Below the pieces are notes generated by a model. It had not been told where the DNA came from. It saw only the letters and a list, made by a program, of their open reading frames with translations, and made no database searches. This document shows positions 16,579 through 25,799 of a stretch of DNA of 64,000 nt, one piece after another. Source of the DNA: Spirosoma sp. 48-14 (GTDB lineage: Bacteria > Bacteroidota > Bacteroidia > Cytophagales > Spirosomataceae); contig NZ_MKUD01000058.1 in the NCBI RefSeq assembly GCF_001898575.1, positions 345,123-409,122 on the forward strand, read 5' to 3'. The position numbers and the translations under genes are program-made. Each line of letters starts with the position of its first letter. Positions within the stretch are counted from its first letter, which is position 1.

Positions 16579-18621
16579 ATGGTAAACGTCATACAGCTAC
16601 TGCCCGACTCAATTGCCAACCAGATTGCGGCTGGTGAAGTTGTGCAGCGACCCGCTTCGGTGGTTAAAGAGTTGCTCGAAAACTCAGTCGATGCCAAAGC
16701 GAAATCCGTACAGGTAATTATCCGGGAGGCTGGCCGAAATCTGATTCAGATTGTAGATGATGGTGTCGGGATGACTGAAACCGACGCCCGAATGAGTTTT
16801 GAGCGCCATGCTACGTCTAAAATCCGTTCGTCGGACGATCTATTCCGTATTCGGACAATGGGGTTCCGGGGCGAAGCACTGGCTTCGATTGCCGCTGTTG
16901 CGCAGGTAGAAATGCGGACGCGCCGGGCTGAAGATGAATTAGGAACGCTCGTTCGGATTGAAGGATCGGATATAAAAGCACAAGAGCCCATCACTTGCCT
17001 GCCAGGAACCAACCTGCTTATAAAAAATTTATTCTTCAACGTACCTGCCCGGCGTAATTTCCTTAAGTCGAACTCTGTGGAAATGCGTCATATTATCGAC
17101 GAGTTTCAGCATGTAGCCCTAGCCAATCCCGAAGTAGCCTTTTCACTTTTTCATAACGATCAGGAGATTTATAACCTGCCCGCCGGAAAACTGAGCCGAC
17201 GAATTGTGGATATGTTTGGCAAGAGCTACCGGGAGCAATTGAACTCTTGTGAGGAAAAGACCCCTTACGTAACCGTTCATGGCTACATCGGCAAACCTGA
17301 ATCGGCTAAAAAAGCGAGGAATGAGCAGTTTTTCTTTGTCAACAACCGATACATTAAGCACAACTACCTCCATCATGCCGTTATAGGCGCTTACGAAGGA
17401 ACATTGCCTGAAGGGAGCCATCCCTTCTATGTTTTGTTTATCGAGATCGACCCATCCCATATCGATATCAACATACACCCGACAAAAACGGAAATTAAAT
17501 TCGATGATGAGCGATCAGTCTATGCGATTATGATGGCTGCGGTCCGAAAAGCCGTGGGCTTGTACAATCTGGCTCCATCGCTCGATTTCGATTCAGATGT
17601 TAACTTTCTGGCTGGCGTTACCACAAATCCAGGGAGGCCGTCTGGTAAATTGGACCTTGAAGCCCCCCCCGCACCTGTTTCGAACGTCGGTCCATCTGAA
17701 TCCATGGCTCCTCGGCCTATTAGTCCATCCTGGGCCTCGGGAAATAGCCAGCCCGTCAAAGAGCGAAGTTCACGACGAGATGACTCGCTGGACTCAGCAG
17801 CTGGTAGTAGTTTCAATCTGTCGCCAAAGCCTCCTGTCCGACCATCGGTCAATAACTGGCAGACGTTATATGAGGGAGTCGCCGATCCGGAAACCCGTCC
17901 AGCCAATACATCGGGCGACTGGTTAGGCCCAGTACGTGCTACTGGTTCGGCAGTCGATCAGCCAGCCACCGAACCAGAACCTATCACGCTTGGCAGTCGA
18001 GCCAACCAGCTACAGGTGAGCCTGACTTCTTCGGAAAAAGATAGTCCTGTACTAATTGAGGATGAAAACATCGTTCAACTGCAAAATCGTTACCTTTTAG
18101 CCCCGATCAAGTCAGGAGTAATGCTAATCGACCAGCGTAGAGCCTATGAACGAATCCTGTACGACCAGTTTCATACAGCCCTTACCAAACAAAATGGGTC
18201 ATCTCAGCAGTTATTATTTCCAAAGACCATTACGCTGACTCCCGTTGATTTTCAGTTGGCAATCGACCTGAAACAAGACCTGACAAACCTGGGTTTCGAA
18301 TTCGATGAGCTAGGCGCTAATACGTTCGTGATTCGGGGCATACCAGCCTTAACTATGGGCGAGAACGAAGAGGAACTATTTGCTAATTTGCTAGCACAAC
18401 TTCGAGCCGATACGGGTCGCTTAAAATTAGATAAATTGGAATCCATGGCAAGGTCACTCGCACGGCGGTCAGCGATGCACCGCGCAATACGCCTGAGTGC
18501 AACCGAATGCCGCGCTTTAGTTAATCAGTTATTTGCCTCAACGAACCCAAGTTACACTCCTACGGGCGAACCAATAACGGTTGTGCTTACGTTGGATAAA
18601 ATTGCTGGCCTCTTGCGCTGA
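16579..18621 (+). CDS. mutL: DNA mismatch repair protein MutL
   Basis: A 680-residue MutL. The N-terminal GHKL ATPase is intact: ELLENSVDA, DDGVGM, HATSKI, GFRGEAL and LPGTNLLIKNLFFNVPARR. A Pro/Ser-rich linker (about 345-490) leads to the C-terminal dimerisation domain. The endonuclease motif DQHA(x)2E(x)4E reads D518QRRAYERILYD529, so His is lost and the last Glu is Asp. The other metal motifs are also changed: ARRSA at 628-632 where a Cys is expected, and TPTGEP at 660-665 where CPHGRP is expected. It should still bind ATP and MutS but may not nick DNA. A TATTTTTG -7-like element lies at 16522-16529. Confidence 0.95.
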   Translation: MVNVIQLLPDSIANQIAAGEVVQRPASVVKELLENSVDAKAKSVQVIIREAGRNLIQIVDDGVGMTETDARMSFERHATSKIRSSDDLFRIRTMGFRGEALASIAAVAQVEMRTRRAEDELGTLVRIEGSDIKAQEPITCLPGTNLLIKNLFFNVPARRNFLKSNSVEMRHIIDEFQHVALANPEVAFSLFHNDQEIYNLPAGKLSRRIVDMFGKSYREQLNSCEEKTPYVTVHGYIGKPESAKKARNEQFFFVNNRYIKHNYLHHAVIGAYEGTLPEGSHPFYVLFIEIDPSHIDINIHPTKTEIKFDDERSVYAIMMAAVRKAVGLYNLAPSLDFDSDVNFLAGVTTNPGRPSGKLDLEAPPAPVSNVGPSESMAPRPISPSWASGNSQPVKERSSRRDDSLDSAAGSSFNLSPKPPVRPSVNNWQTLYEGVADPETRPANTSGDWLGPVRATGSAVDQPATEPEPITLGSRANQLQVSLTSSEKDSPVLIEDENIVQLQNRYLLAPIKSGVMLIDQRRAYERILYDQFHTALTKQNGSSQQLLFPKTITLTPVDFQLAIDLKQDLTNLGFEFDELGANTFVIRGIPALTMGENEEELFANLLAQLRADTGRLKLDKLESMARSLARRSAMHRAIRLSATECRALVNQLFASTNPSYTPTGEPITVVLTLDKIAGLLR

Positions 18622-18657
18622 TTATTAAGTTAATCAGTATAAATTAGTTGATATAAA

Positions 18658-19437
18658 ATGTTTAATCTTACTCCCGTAGTTCGTGCTCTGTTAATACTAA
18701 ACGTATTGGTCTTTCTGGTGACGAATGATGCCATTATTGAACAGTTTGGGCTGCATTCGTTTCTGTCGGACCGATTCAATCCGATTCAGTTACTGACACA
18801 TATGTTTTTACATGGTGGCTTTAACCATATTTTCAGTAATATGATTGGGTTAATCGTTTTCGGGCCGATGCTGGAGCAATTCTGGGGACCACGCCGTTTT
18901 ACATTTTTTTATTTTTTTTGCGGTCTGGGCTCGGCGTTACTATTTTCTGGAGTAAACTATTTTGAGATGCACGACGTATATATGTCAGTAGAGGCATATC
19001 GGGCAGCTCCAGGTTTTGAGAATTTTTCGGCTTTCGTTGATCAGCATGCAATTTCCTATTACGATCAGCTAGAGCCATTTATTGAGAAGTTTAAAAGCTT
19101 TCCTAACGATAGTAAACTTCTTCAGATGAGCGTTTCCTACGTGAATCAGATTTTTACTAGTCAGGTCGACGAGCCTATGGTTGGTGCGTCGGGTGCAATT
19201 TTTGGAGTAATTATGGGTTTTGGGCTATTGTTTCCGAACACTCAGCTTTTTTTATTGTTTCCACCTATACCGGTTAAAGCAAAGTATCTCGTTATCTTTT
19301 ATGGAGCCTTTGAACTTTACTCGGGCATTTATCGGGCGCAGGCCGACAACGTTGCACACTTCGCTCACATTGGCGGTATGCTATTTGCATTTATTCTGGT
19401 AAAATACTGGGGTTCCCAGCGCAAAACGTTTTATTAG
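18658..19437 (+). CDS. rhomboid intramembrane serine protease (first of two)
   Basis: A 259-residue rhomboid protease. It has about six membrane segments. The catalytic serine is in GASGAIFG (about 179) and the catalytic His in HFAHIGGM. HGGFNHIFSNM carries the conserved helix-2 residues. Between helices 2-3 and the Ser helix there is an insertion of about 75 soluble residues (EMHDVYMSVEAYRA...), longer than in GlpG. Rhomboids cut membrane-spanning substrates; none can be named. The next gene is a second rhomboid whose start overlaps this stop, so the two are translationally coupled. Confidence 0.92.
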   Translation: MFNLTPVVRALLILNVLVFLVTNDAIIEQFGLHSFLSDRFNPIQLLTHMFLHGGFNHIFSNMIGLIVFGPMLEQFWGPRRFTFFYFFCGLGSALLFSGVNYFEMHDVYMSVEAYRAAPGFENFSAFVDQHAISYYDQLEPFIEKFKSFPNDSKLLQMSVSYVNQIFTSQVDEPMVGASGAIFGVIMGFGLLFPNTQLFLLFPPIPVKAKYLVIFYGAFELYSGIYRAQADNVAHFAHIGGMLFAFILVKYWGSQRKTFY

Positions 19438-19439
19438 TG

Positions 19440-20360
19440 ATGAGCGGGTTATTCGACGACTTTCGAACCGAATTCAATAAGCCCAACAATACGTTGGTGC
19501 AATTGATCTTGATTAACACGGTGGTATTTCTGGTACTTCTGCTAGCCAGAATTGGCTTGCAGGTAGCTGAACACGGGGCCGTCTATGACTTTATCCGGGA
19601 TCAACTTACGATGCCTGGCCAGGTTAATGCCTTTCTGCATAAACCCTGGACACTATTCACCTACTTTTTTACCCATGAGGATATTTTCCATGTCCTCTAC
19701 AATATGCTCTTTTTATACTGGTTTGGCCGATTGATTGATGAATACCTGGGCAATCGACGGCTGATCGGTTTATATATTATGGGGGGGTTGGCAGGAGGCT
19801 TACTCTTTCTGGCCATGTTCAATCTGGTACCTTACTTTCAGGTACGCGCTGGCTTACCACTGCTCGGGGCATCGGCGGCTGCTTTTTCGGTAGCGGTTGG
19901 TGCGGCTACATTACTCCCAAATTATACATTTCACCTGTTGTTTTTTGGTCCTGTTCGTATTAAGTACATCGTTTTCTTCTTCATCGTCTTATCAATAGCT
20001 CAGTCGGCTGGTGAAAATGCTGGCGGTAATTTAGCTCATTTAGGGGGAGCGATGATGGGCTTTGTGTACGTCAAATTACTGCAAAACGGCACGGACTTGG
20101 GCCGACCTATTTACTGGGTTGCCGACGGCTGGAGTAATCTGTTCAAGCCCAAACCAGCCGTTAAGGTATCCTATCGGCAACGCAGTAGCACCAGCGCTCA
20201 GACGAGTTCATACATGTCGTCGGGAAGTTCATCTTCCAGCCTGTCAGTACCTGATCAGGATGAAGTTGATATGATTCTGGATAAAATTTCACGATCTGGG
20301 TACGAAAGTTTAACGCGGGAAGAAAAACAAAAACTCTTCCGCGCCAGCCAACGAAACTAG
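19440..20360 (+). CDS. rhomboid intramembrane serine protease (second of two)
   Basis: A 306-residue rhomboid with the helix-2 motif EDIFHVLYNM, the catalytic serine in GASAAAF and the His in NLAHLGGAMMG, so both catalytic residues are kept although GASG has become GASA. A C-terminal cytosolic tail of about 75 residues is Ser-rich and ends in a small conserved element (DEVDMILDKISRSGYESLTREEKQKL, shown here only by name of its first and last residues D and L) that is common in Bacteroidota rhomboids. ATG at 19440 is chosen over the GTG at 19437. The pair may form hetero-oligomers or share substrates; this is a guess. Confidence 0.9.
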   Translation: MSGLFDDFRTEFNKPNNTLVQLILINTVVFLVLLLARIGLQVAEHGAVYDFIRDQLTMPGQVNAFLHKPWTLFTYFFTHEDIFHVLYNMLFLYWFGRLIDEYLGNRRLIGLYIMGGLAGGLLFLAMFNLVPYFQVRAGLPLLGASAAAFSVAVGAATLLPNYTFHLLFFGPVRIKYIVFFFIVLSIAQSAGENAGGNLAHLGGAMMGFVYVKLLQNGTDLGRPIYWVADGWSNLFKPKPAVKVSYRQRSSTSAQTSSYMSSGSSSSSLSVPDQDEVDMILDKISRSGYESLTREEKQKLFRASQRN

Positions 20361-20412
20361 CTTTTATCAGCGCTTTCCCGAGAGCCTGTTTATACTCAAT
20401 CCTTTCTTTCTA

Positions 20413-20467
20413 AAATCTAAGCCTCTGCCATCTCCGTATATATCCAGAGATACAGAGGCTTAGATTT
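20413..20467 (+). terminator. terminator after the rhomboid pair
   Basis: 15-bp stem AAATCTAAGCCTCTG (20413-20427) with 20453-20467, followed by T6. An inner TCTC/GAGA pair extends the structure. Confidence 0.8.
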
Positions 20468-20584
20468 TTTATAGTTATCAAAAAAATGTATTAGTTTCGT
20501 TGTTAGAATACAGTTAGCAATTCTCCACCGAACATTCTATTCTGTATTAGTGTTGTGTAAGACAGACGTTTATCTGCTACTATC

Positions 20585-22519
20585 ATGTTGATTACCCCTG
20601 GCAGTCTTCTGGCCACTATCAATACTCCCGACGATCTTCGTAAACTCGATAAATCTCGCTTACCTCAGGTTGCCGACGAACTCCGCCAGTTTATTATCGA
20701 CGATGTTTCTGTTTATGGGGGCCACTTTGGCGCCAGCCTGGGCGTAGTAGAACTTACAGTAGCGCTTCATTACGTATTCAACACACCCGATGATCAGTTG
20801 GTGTGGGACGTAGGCCATCAGGCATATGGGCATAAAATTCTGACAGGCCGACGGGATATATTCCATACCAATCGCTTTTATAAAGGCATTTCCGGGTTTC
20901 CTAAACGGAAAGAAAGCCCTTACGACTCATTTGGGGTTGGGCATTCATCAACGTCTATCTCAGCGGCTTTAGGTATGGCTGTGGCTTCACAGCTTCAGGG
21001 GAACACGCTACGGAATCATATTGCAGTTATTGGCGACGGGGCTATGACGGCGGGCGAAGCATTCGAAGGTATGAACCATGCTGGGGCTACCGATAGTAAT
21101 CTGCTTATCGTACTGAACGATAACTGCATGAGTATAGATCCCAACGTAGGTGCCCTGCGCGAATACCTGACTGATATTACTACTTCACAAACCTATAACA
21201 AGGTTAAGGACGAAATATGGAATCTGCTGGGCAAAATGGACAAGCTCGGCAAAACGGCTCAGGAATTAGTTTCGCAGGTTCAGTCAGGAATCAAAAGTTC
21301 ATTACTGGAGCAGAGTAACCTCTTTGAGTCGTTACATCTACGTTATTTCGGACCTATCGACGGGCATGACATTGATCATTTGGTCAGCGTTTTAAGCGAT
21401 CTAAAACAAATACCAGGGCCTAAACTTCTGCATATCCTGACCGTAAAAGGCAAAGGTTATGGCCCGGCCGAAAAAGATCAGACGAAATGGCACGCGCCCG
21501 GCTTATTTGATAAGGTAACGGGGGTTATTCAAAAGAAAGTTTACGATACGCCACAGCCGCCAAAATATCAGGATGTTTTCGGTCATACGCTGGTTGAACT
21601 CGCCGAGCAAAACCCGCGCATTGTAGGCGTTACTCCGGCTATGCCATCAGGTTCTTCGATGAACATTATGATGAAGGCAATGCCCAAGCGGGCCTTCGAT
21701 GTAGGCATTGCCGAACAGCATGCTGTAACCTTCTCGGCTGGTATGGCAACCCAGGGCGAAGTGGTATTCTGTAACATCTACTCAACCTTCATGCAGCGGG
21801 CCTACGACCAGGTCATCCATGATGTTTGTATTCAGGAGCTACCCGTTGTATTCTGTCTGGACCGGGCTGGCTTTGCCGGTGCCGATGGCCCCACGCATCA
21901 TGGTGCTTACGACTTAGCGTATATGCGTTGCGTACCGAACATGATCATTGCAGCTCCAATGAACGAACAGGAGCTACGCAATATGATGTATACAGCCCAA
22001 TCGGATGAAGTACAGCAGGGCAAAAGAGCCTTTACAATTCGCTACCCTCGGGGCGAAGGTGTTATGCCTAACTGGCGGACACCCCTTGAAAAACAGGTAA
22101 TCGGGAAAGGGCGTATGATTTCCGATGGCGAAGAGGTAGCCATTCTTACCATTGGTCATATTGGTAATTATGCCGTTCAGGCATCGCAATTACTGGCAAA
22201 AGAAGGTATTCGGCCTGCTCACTTCGACATGCGCTATGTAAAACCGCTTGATGAGGAGTTGCTTCACCAAATTTTCAGCCGTTTCGACCGTGTCCTTACG
22301 GTTGAAGATGGCTGTCTGATGGGTGGCTTTGGCAGCGCCGTCCTCGAATTCATGGCTAACAACGATTATTCAGCCCGTGTAAAACGGTTGGGAATACCGG
22401 ATGAAGTTATCGAACATGGCGAGCAAATTGAGCTTCACCGGGAGTGTGGCTTTGATCCTCAAGGCATTGCCAATGCCGTTCGTGAATTACTCTTTACCGG
22501 CCGTACAGTAGCAGTCTAG
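20585..22519 (+). CDS. dxs: 1-deoxy-D-xylulose-5-phosphate synthase
   Basis: A 644-residue Dxs, of full length. It condenses pyruvate and glyceraldehyde-3-phosphate, using thiamine diphosphate, in the first step of the MEP isoprenoid pathway, also feeding thiamine and pyridoxal synthesis. It has the transketolase features: GHFGASLGVVELTVALHY, WDVGHQAYGHKILTGR, the ThDP motif GDGAMTAGEAFEGMNHAG ... NDN, and the pyrimidine-binding region DVGIAEQHAVTFSAG. No other MEP gene is in the window. A large hairpin follows it. Confidence 0.97.
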   Translation: MLITPGSLLATINTPDDLRKLDKSRLPQVADELRQFIIDDVSVYGGHFGASLGVVELTVALHYVFNTPDDQLVWDVGHQAYGHKILTGRRDIFHTNRFYKGISGFPKRKESPYDSFGVGHSSTSISAALGMAVASQLQGNTLRNHIAVIGDGAMTAGEAFEGMNHAGATDSNLLIVLNDNCMSIDPNVGALREYLTDITTSQTYNKVKDEIWNLLGKMDKLGKTAQELVSQVQSGIKSSLLEQSNLFESLHLRYFGPIDGHDIDHLVSVLSDLKQIPGPKLLHILTVKGKGYGPAEKDQTKWHAPGLFDKVTGVIQKKVYDTPQPPKYQDVFGHTLVELAEQNPRIVGVTPAMPSGSSMNIMMKAMPKRAFDVGIAEQHAVTFSAGMATQGEVVFCNIYSTFMQRAYDQVIHDVCIQELPVVFCLDRAGFAGADGPTHHGAYDLAYMRCVPNMIIAAPMNEQELRNMMYTAQSDEVQQGKRAFTIRYPRGEGVMPNWRTPLEKQVIGKGRMISDGEEVAILTIGHIGNYAVQASQLLAKEGIRPAHFDMRYVKPLDEELLHQIFSRFDRVLTVEDGCLMGGFGSAVLEFMANNDYSARVKRLGIPDEVIEHGEQIELHRECGFDPQGIANAVRELLFTGRTVAV

Positions 22520-22525
22520 TTTTAA

Positions 22526-22641
22526 AAGAGTGAAATCGGACCGCCGAAGCGGAGTGAAAGAGTGAATTACCTACCGGACGATTATTGCTGCCGGAGGGGT
22601 TTCGCTCTTTCACTCCGCTTCGGCGGTCCGATTTCGCTCTT
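22526..22641. repeat. 37-bp inverted repeat between dxs and aspartokinase
   Basis: Arms 22526-22562 and 22605-22641 match over 37 bp with one transition. The 42-nt loop is free. Both flanking genes point right, and the right arm ends 14 bp before the aspartokinase ATG, so a folded transcript would cover its initiation region. No clear T-run follows. Confidence 0.7.
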
Positions 22642-22655
22642 TATATGTATCCAAT

Positions 22656-23897
22656 ATGAAAATTTTCAAATTCGGTGGCGCATCGGTTAAAGATGCCGCC
22701 GGGGTTCGTAATCTGGCCGAAATCGTAAAGGCACAGGCAAGTGATGTCGTAGTTGTGGTTTCTGCGATGGGAAAAACGACGAATGCACTCGAAACCATCG
22801 TTCGAGCTTATGTTAATCACGATACCCAAACCTTACAGTCGGCACTTGAAACGGTTTCTGGGTACCATCAACACATTATGGATGAGCTTGGCGGCAGTTT
22901 TCCGGCCGCTAATCAAACATTGGCCGATCTAAAGTCGATGGTAACCCAGCCATCCGCAGGTACCTACGACGAAATCTATGACCAAATCGTTTCGCTGGGT
23001 GAAATCATATCGACCCAAATCGTGGCTGCGTATGTACAGCAGCGTATTCATACGGCCCGTTGGTTCGACGCCCGCCGACTAGTACGTACTGATAATACAT
23101 ACCGGGAAGGCCAGGTCGATTGGGCGAAAACCGGGCAGTTGATCGAACAGGCAATCGGTCATACAGGGGTCAACATCACGCAGGGGTTTGTTGGCCAATC
23201 GGCTGATGGGCGTACTACGACACTTGGCCGTGACGGATCTGACTACTCAGCCGCCATTTTTGCCTATTGTCTGAATGCTGAAAGCGTAACTATCTGGAAA
23301 GATGTACCTGGCGTATTGAATGCCGACCCCAGGTGGTTCGACGAAACCGTTCTGCTGGAAAAGCTAACGTATCAGGACGCTATCGAGCTGGCGTATTACG
23401 GTGCCACGGTTATTCATCCAAAAACGATTAAGCCGCTACAAAACAAAGGAATTCCGTTGTACGTACGCTCGTTTCTGGAACCTTCGGCACCGGGAACGGT
23501 GATTGGCAACTTCAAACAATCTCTCTCGACTCCGTCCTTTATTTTCAAAATCAATCAGGTCCTGATTTCGCTGCATCCGAACGATTTCTCGTTTATTGCC
23601 GAAGATAACCTAAGCCGGATTTTTGGGCGGTTTGCCCAGGCAGGCGTCAAAATCAACCTGATGCAGAATACAGCCATTAGCTTTTCGGTCGTGGTCGATA
23701 GCAACCCTGATCGGGTTCCGGCTTTATTGGAACAGTTAAAACAGGATTTTCGGGTCAATTACAACGATGGCCTCGAATTAATCACTATTCGCTACTACGA
23801 CCAGCGCACAATTGATCGGGTATTACTCAATAAAAAATTGCTTCTGGAACAGAAAAGTCGCTATACTGCTCAGTTAGTTGTTCGGGATTTGGGATAA
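22656..23897 (+). CDS. lysC: aspartate kinase
   Basis: A 413-residue monofunctional aspartokinase: phosphorylates aspartate, the first step to lysine, threonine, methionine and diaminopimelate. The N-terminus is KFGGASVKDA (usual KFGGTSV), followed by VVVVSAMGKTTNAL, FVGQ, TTLGRDGSDYSA and a DPR (NADPRW) motif. The last 110 residues contain ACT-like sequence (ISLHPNDFSFIAEDNLSRIF ...), so feedback control by an amino acid is likely. Which isoform it is (lysine- or threonine-sensitive) cannot be told. The gene symbol is given by family only. Confidence 0.9.
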   Translation: MKIFKFGGASVKDAAGVRNLAEIVKAQASDVVVVVSAMGKTTNALETIVRAYVNHDTQTLQSALETVSGYHQHIMDELGGSFPAANQTLADLKSMVTQPSAGTYDEIYDQIVSLGEIISTQIVAAYVQQRIHTARWFDARRLVRTDNTYREGQVDWAKTGQLIEQAIGHTGVNITQGFVGQSADGRTTTLGRDGSDYSAAIFAYCLNAESVTIWKDVPGVLNADPRWFDETVLLEKLTYQDAIELAYYGATVIHPKTIKPLQNKGIPLYVRSFLEPSAPGTVIGNFKQSLSTPSFIFKINQVLISLHPNDFSFIAEDNLSRIFGRFAQAGVKINLMQNTAISFSVVVDSNPDRVPALLEQLKQDFRVNYNDGLELITIRYYDQRTIDRVLLNKKLLLEQKSRYTAQLVVRDLG

Positions 23898-23995
23898 ATT
23901 AACCCGTTGTAGATCTGGCACTAAACAAAGAGAAATATACGCTTAGAAAAGGCCCTTAACAGCTACATTAATTAACCTGCAAGTCCTTTGTAGTC

Positions 23996-24298
23996 ATGGA
24001 TAAAACGAAGCGAATCCGGCACACAGTTGTATTTAAACTTAAACATGCGAATGGCTCTTCGGAAGAAAGGAACTTTCTAACAAGTGCCAGTGCACTCTCA
24101 TTCATCGATGGCGTAGAGAATTTTGAGCTACTGAAACAAATCAGCCAAAAGAATTCGTACGACTGGGGAATATCAATGGAATTTGCATCGCAGGCGATTT
24201 ACGATTGCTATAACCAACACCCCGATCATGTAACTTTTGTCGAGAACCGTTGGCTCAAAGAAGTCGATCACTTCCTTGAAATTGATTACCAGCTTTGA
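23996..24298 (+). CDS. Dabb (stress-responsive alpha/beta-barrel) domain protein
   Basis: A 100-residue protein matching the dimeric Dabb ferredoxin-like fold: the start IRHTVVFKLKH, the middle GVENFELLKQISQKNSYDWGISMEFASQ, and the end HPDHVTFVENRWLKEVDHFLEIDY are typical. The biochemical role in bacteria is not known; relatives act as small dimeric enzymes or stress proteins. It overlaps no real gene: an upstream ORF start for the next gene at 24237 is not used. Confidence 0.85.
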   Translation: MDKTKRIRHTVVFKLKHANGSSEERNFLTSASALSFIDGVENFELLKQISQKNSYDWGISMEFASQAIYDCYNQHPDHVTFVENRWLKEVDHFLEIDYQL

Positions 24299-24371
24299 TA
24301 TTGAGCGTATTCAGGCCGCAAAGAATCCTTCCTGTTTACTATCTTTGACATCAGGGAAACCACGTCTGCTT

Positions 24372-25193
24372 ATGTATTTCGGCTATTTCAACGGCACTAT
24401 TGCTCCAACCGACCAGCTTTCTGTCGGTGTTACTGATCTAAGTTTGTTACGTGGCTATGGCCTGTTCGATTATTTCCTGACGTACAACGGACGTCCGTTT
24501 CAATGGGATTGGTACTGGGAACGCTTTCAGAACTCAGCCACCCGGATGCATCTGCCGTTGCCGTTGGGCAAAGAAGAGACCTACAGCATTCTGATGAAGC
24601 TGATCGAGCGAAGTGGCGGACAGGATGTAGCGTTTCGATTTGTAATGACTGGGGGCTATTCGCCCGACAGCATCACCATTGATAAGCCAAACTTGCTCAT
24701 CCTGACCGAACCCATTCATCCCGTACCGCCTATTCAGTATGAACAGGGTATAAAAGTCATTCTGGATGAATATGTCCGGGAAATGGCTGAAGTAAAAAGC
24801 ACGGATTATAAACGGGTTATTCTGATGGCGCAGGCCATTAAATCGGCTGGCGCATCGGATTTGCTCTACCAGAAAGGCGGCCAGATTAGTGAACTCAGCC
24901 GAAGTAACTTTTTCCTGGTTAAAGGCGACCGCCTGATTACGCCCAATCAGCATATTCTGCACGGCATTACCCGGCGAACCATTATCCAGCTCGCTCAAAC
25001 CGATTTCCGGGTTGAAGAGCGGCCTTTGCTCCTGTCTGAACTCTACGATGCCGACGAAGCCTTTACCACCAGTTCGACCAAAAAAGTGCTTCCTATTGTG
25101 CAAATAGGAGATCTGACCATTGGCGATGGCCATGTCGGCCCGAAGTCCAAATTCCTACTAGAGCGACTCAACGATCTGATTAAGAGTTGGTAA
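24372..25193 (+). CDS. class IV pyridoxal-phosphate aminotransferase
   Basis: A 273-residue fold-type IV PLP enzyme: the group includes branched-chain aminotransferases, D-amino acid aminotransferase and aminodeoxychorismate lyase. Seen are FNGTIAP near the start, SVGVTDLSLLRGYGLFDYF, the likely PLP lysine in VKSTDYKR, ISELSRSNFF and the phosphate-binding HGITRR. The start at 24372 gives a family-like N-terminus; a start at 24237 would overlap the Dabb gene. TATCTTTG at 24340-24347 is a possible -7 element. Its last 36 bases overlap the end of bioD on the other strand. The substrate is undecided. Confidence 0.85.
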   Translation: MYFGYFNGTIAPTDQLSVGVTDLSLLRGYGLFDYFLTYNGRPFQWDWYWERFQNSATRMHLPLPLGKEETYSILMKLIERSGGQDVAFRFVMTGGYSPDSITIDKPNLLILTEPIHPVPPIQYEQGIKVILDEYVREMAEVKSTDYKRVILMAQAIKSAGASDLLYQKGGQISELSRSNFFLVKGDRLITPNQHILHGITRRTIIQLAQTDFRVEERPLLLSELYDADEAFTTSSTKKVLPIVQIGDLTIGDGHVGPKSKFLLERLNDLIKSW

Positions 25194-25796
25194 GAGTGTG
25201 TTTGCGTACTGACTGATCACGGCCTTCGTTATCGCTGACTCCTCTCCAATCCGACCTAGGCACGATAAGCCGGTGTAGTTTAGAATAAACGTTTCGGTAG
25301 CTGGAACCGTAGGCCCATTAAACAGAATACCCAACAAGTGTATTCCCCGACGCTGGCAGGCTTCGACCGATAAAAGTGTATGATTGATGCTGCCCAGATA
25401 GTTTCGGGATATAAGTATCACAGGCAAGCCTAATGCTTCGACCAGATCGATATTAAGCGTCTGCTCATTGAGCGGAACCATCAAACCACCCGCCAGTTCC
25501 ACAACCAGATTGTTTGTAGTTTGAGGTAACCGTATCTGGGCTGACTCAATAGTTACCCCATCCAATTCGGCGGCTGCATGCGGTGACAACGGCTGGGTAA
25601 GTCGGTAGGCTTCTGGATGAAAAGCCGATTGACTGTTCGAAATTAATTGACGTACTGTATTCGTATCCGAATCTTCCAGAGCGCCTGATTGTATAGGTTT
25701 CCAGTAATCGGCCTGTAAAGCCTCGACCAGTACGGCCGAAGCGACCGTCTTACCAATTTCGGTGCCAATACCGGCCACAATGCATTGAAAAGGCAT
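25158..25796 (-). CDS. bioD: dethiobiotin synthetase
   Basis: A 212-residue BioD: makes the ureido ring of dethiobiotin from 7,8-diaminopelargonate, CO2 and ATP. It has the P-loop variant GIGTEIGKT, WKPIQSG, and the segment SPHAAAELDG with the VELAGGLMVPL motif. It follows bioF with a 3-bp gap, so the two form an operon read leftward. Its 3' end overlaps the convergent aminotransferase gene by 36 bp. bioA and bioB are not in the window. Confidence 0.92.
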   Translation of the reverse strand: MPFQCIVAGIGTEIGKTVASAVLVEALQADYWKPIQSGALEDSDTNTVRQLISNSQSAFHPEAYRLTQPLSPHAAAELDGVTIESAQIRLPQTTNNLVVELAGGLMVPLNEQTLNIDLVEALGLPVILISRNYLGSINHTLLSVEACQRRGIHLLGILFNGPTVPATETFILNYTGLSCLGRIGEESAITKAVISQYANTLLPTLNQIVESL

Positions 25797-25799
25797 AGA

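Noticed and set aside
24534..25133. 199-codon antisense open frame in the aminotransferase
   Set aside because: Lies fully inside a clear PLP enzyme gene and resembles no protein.
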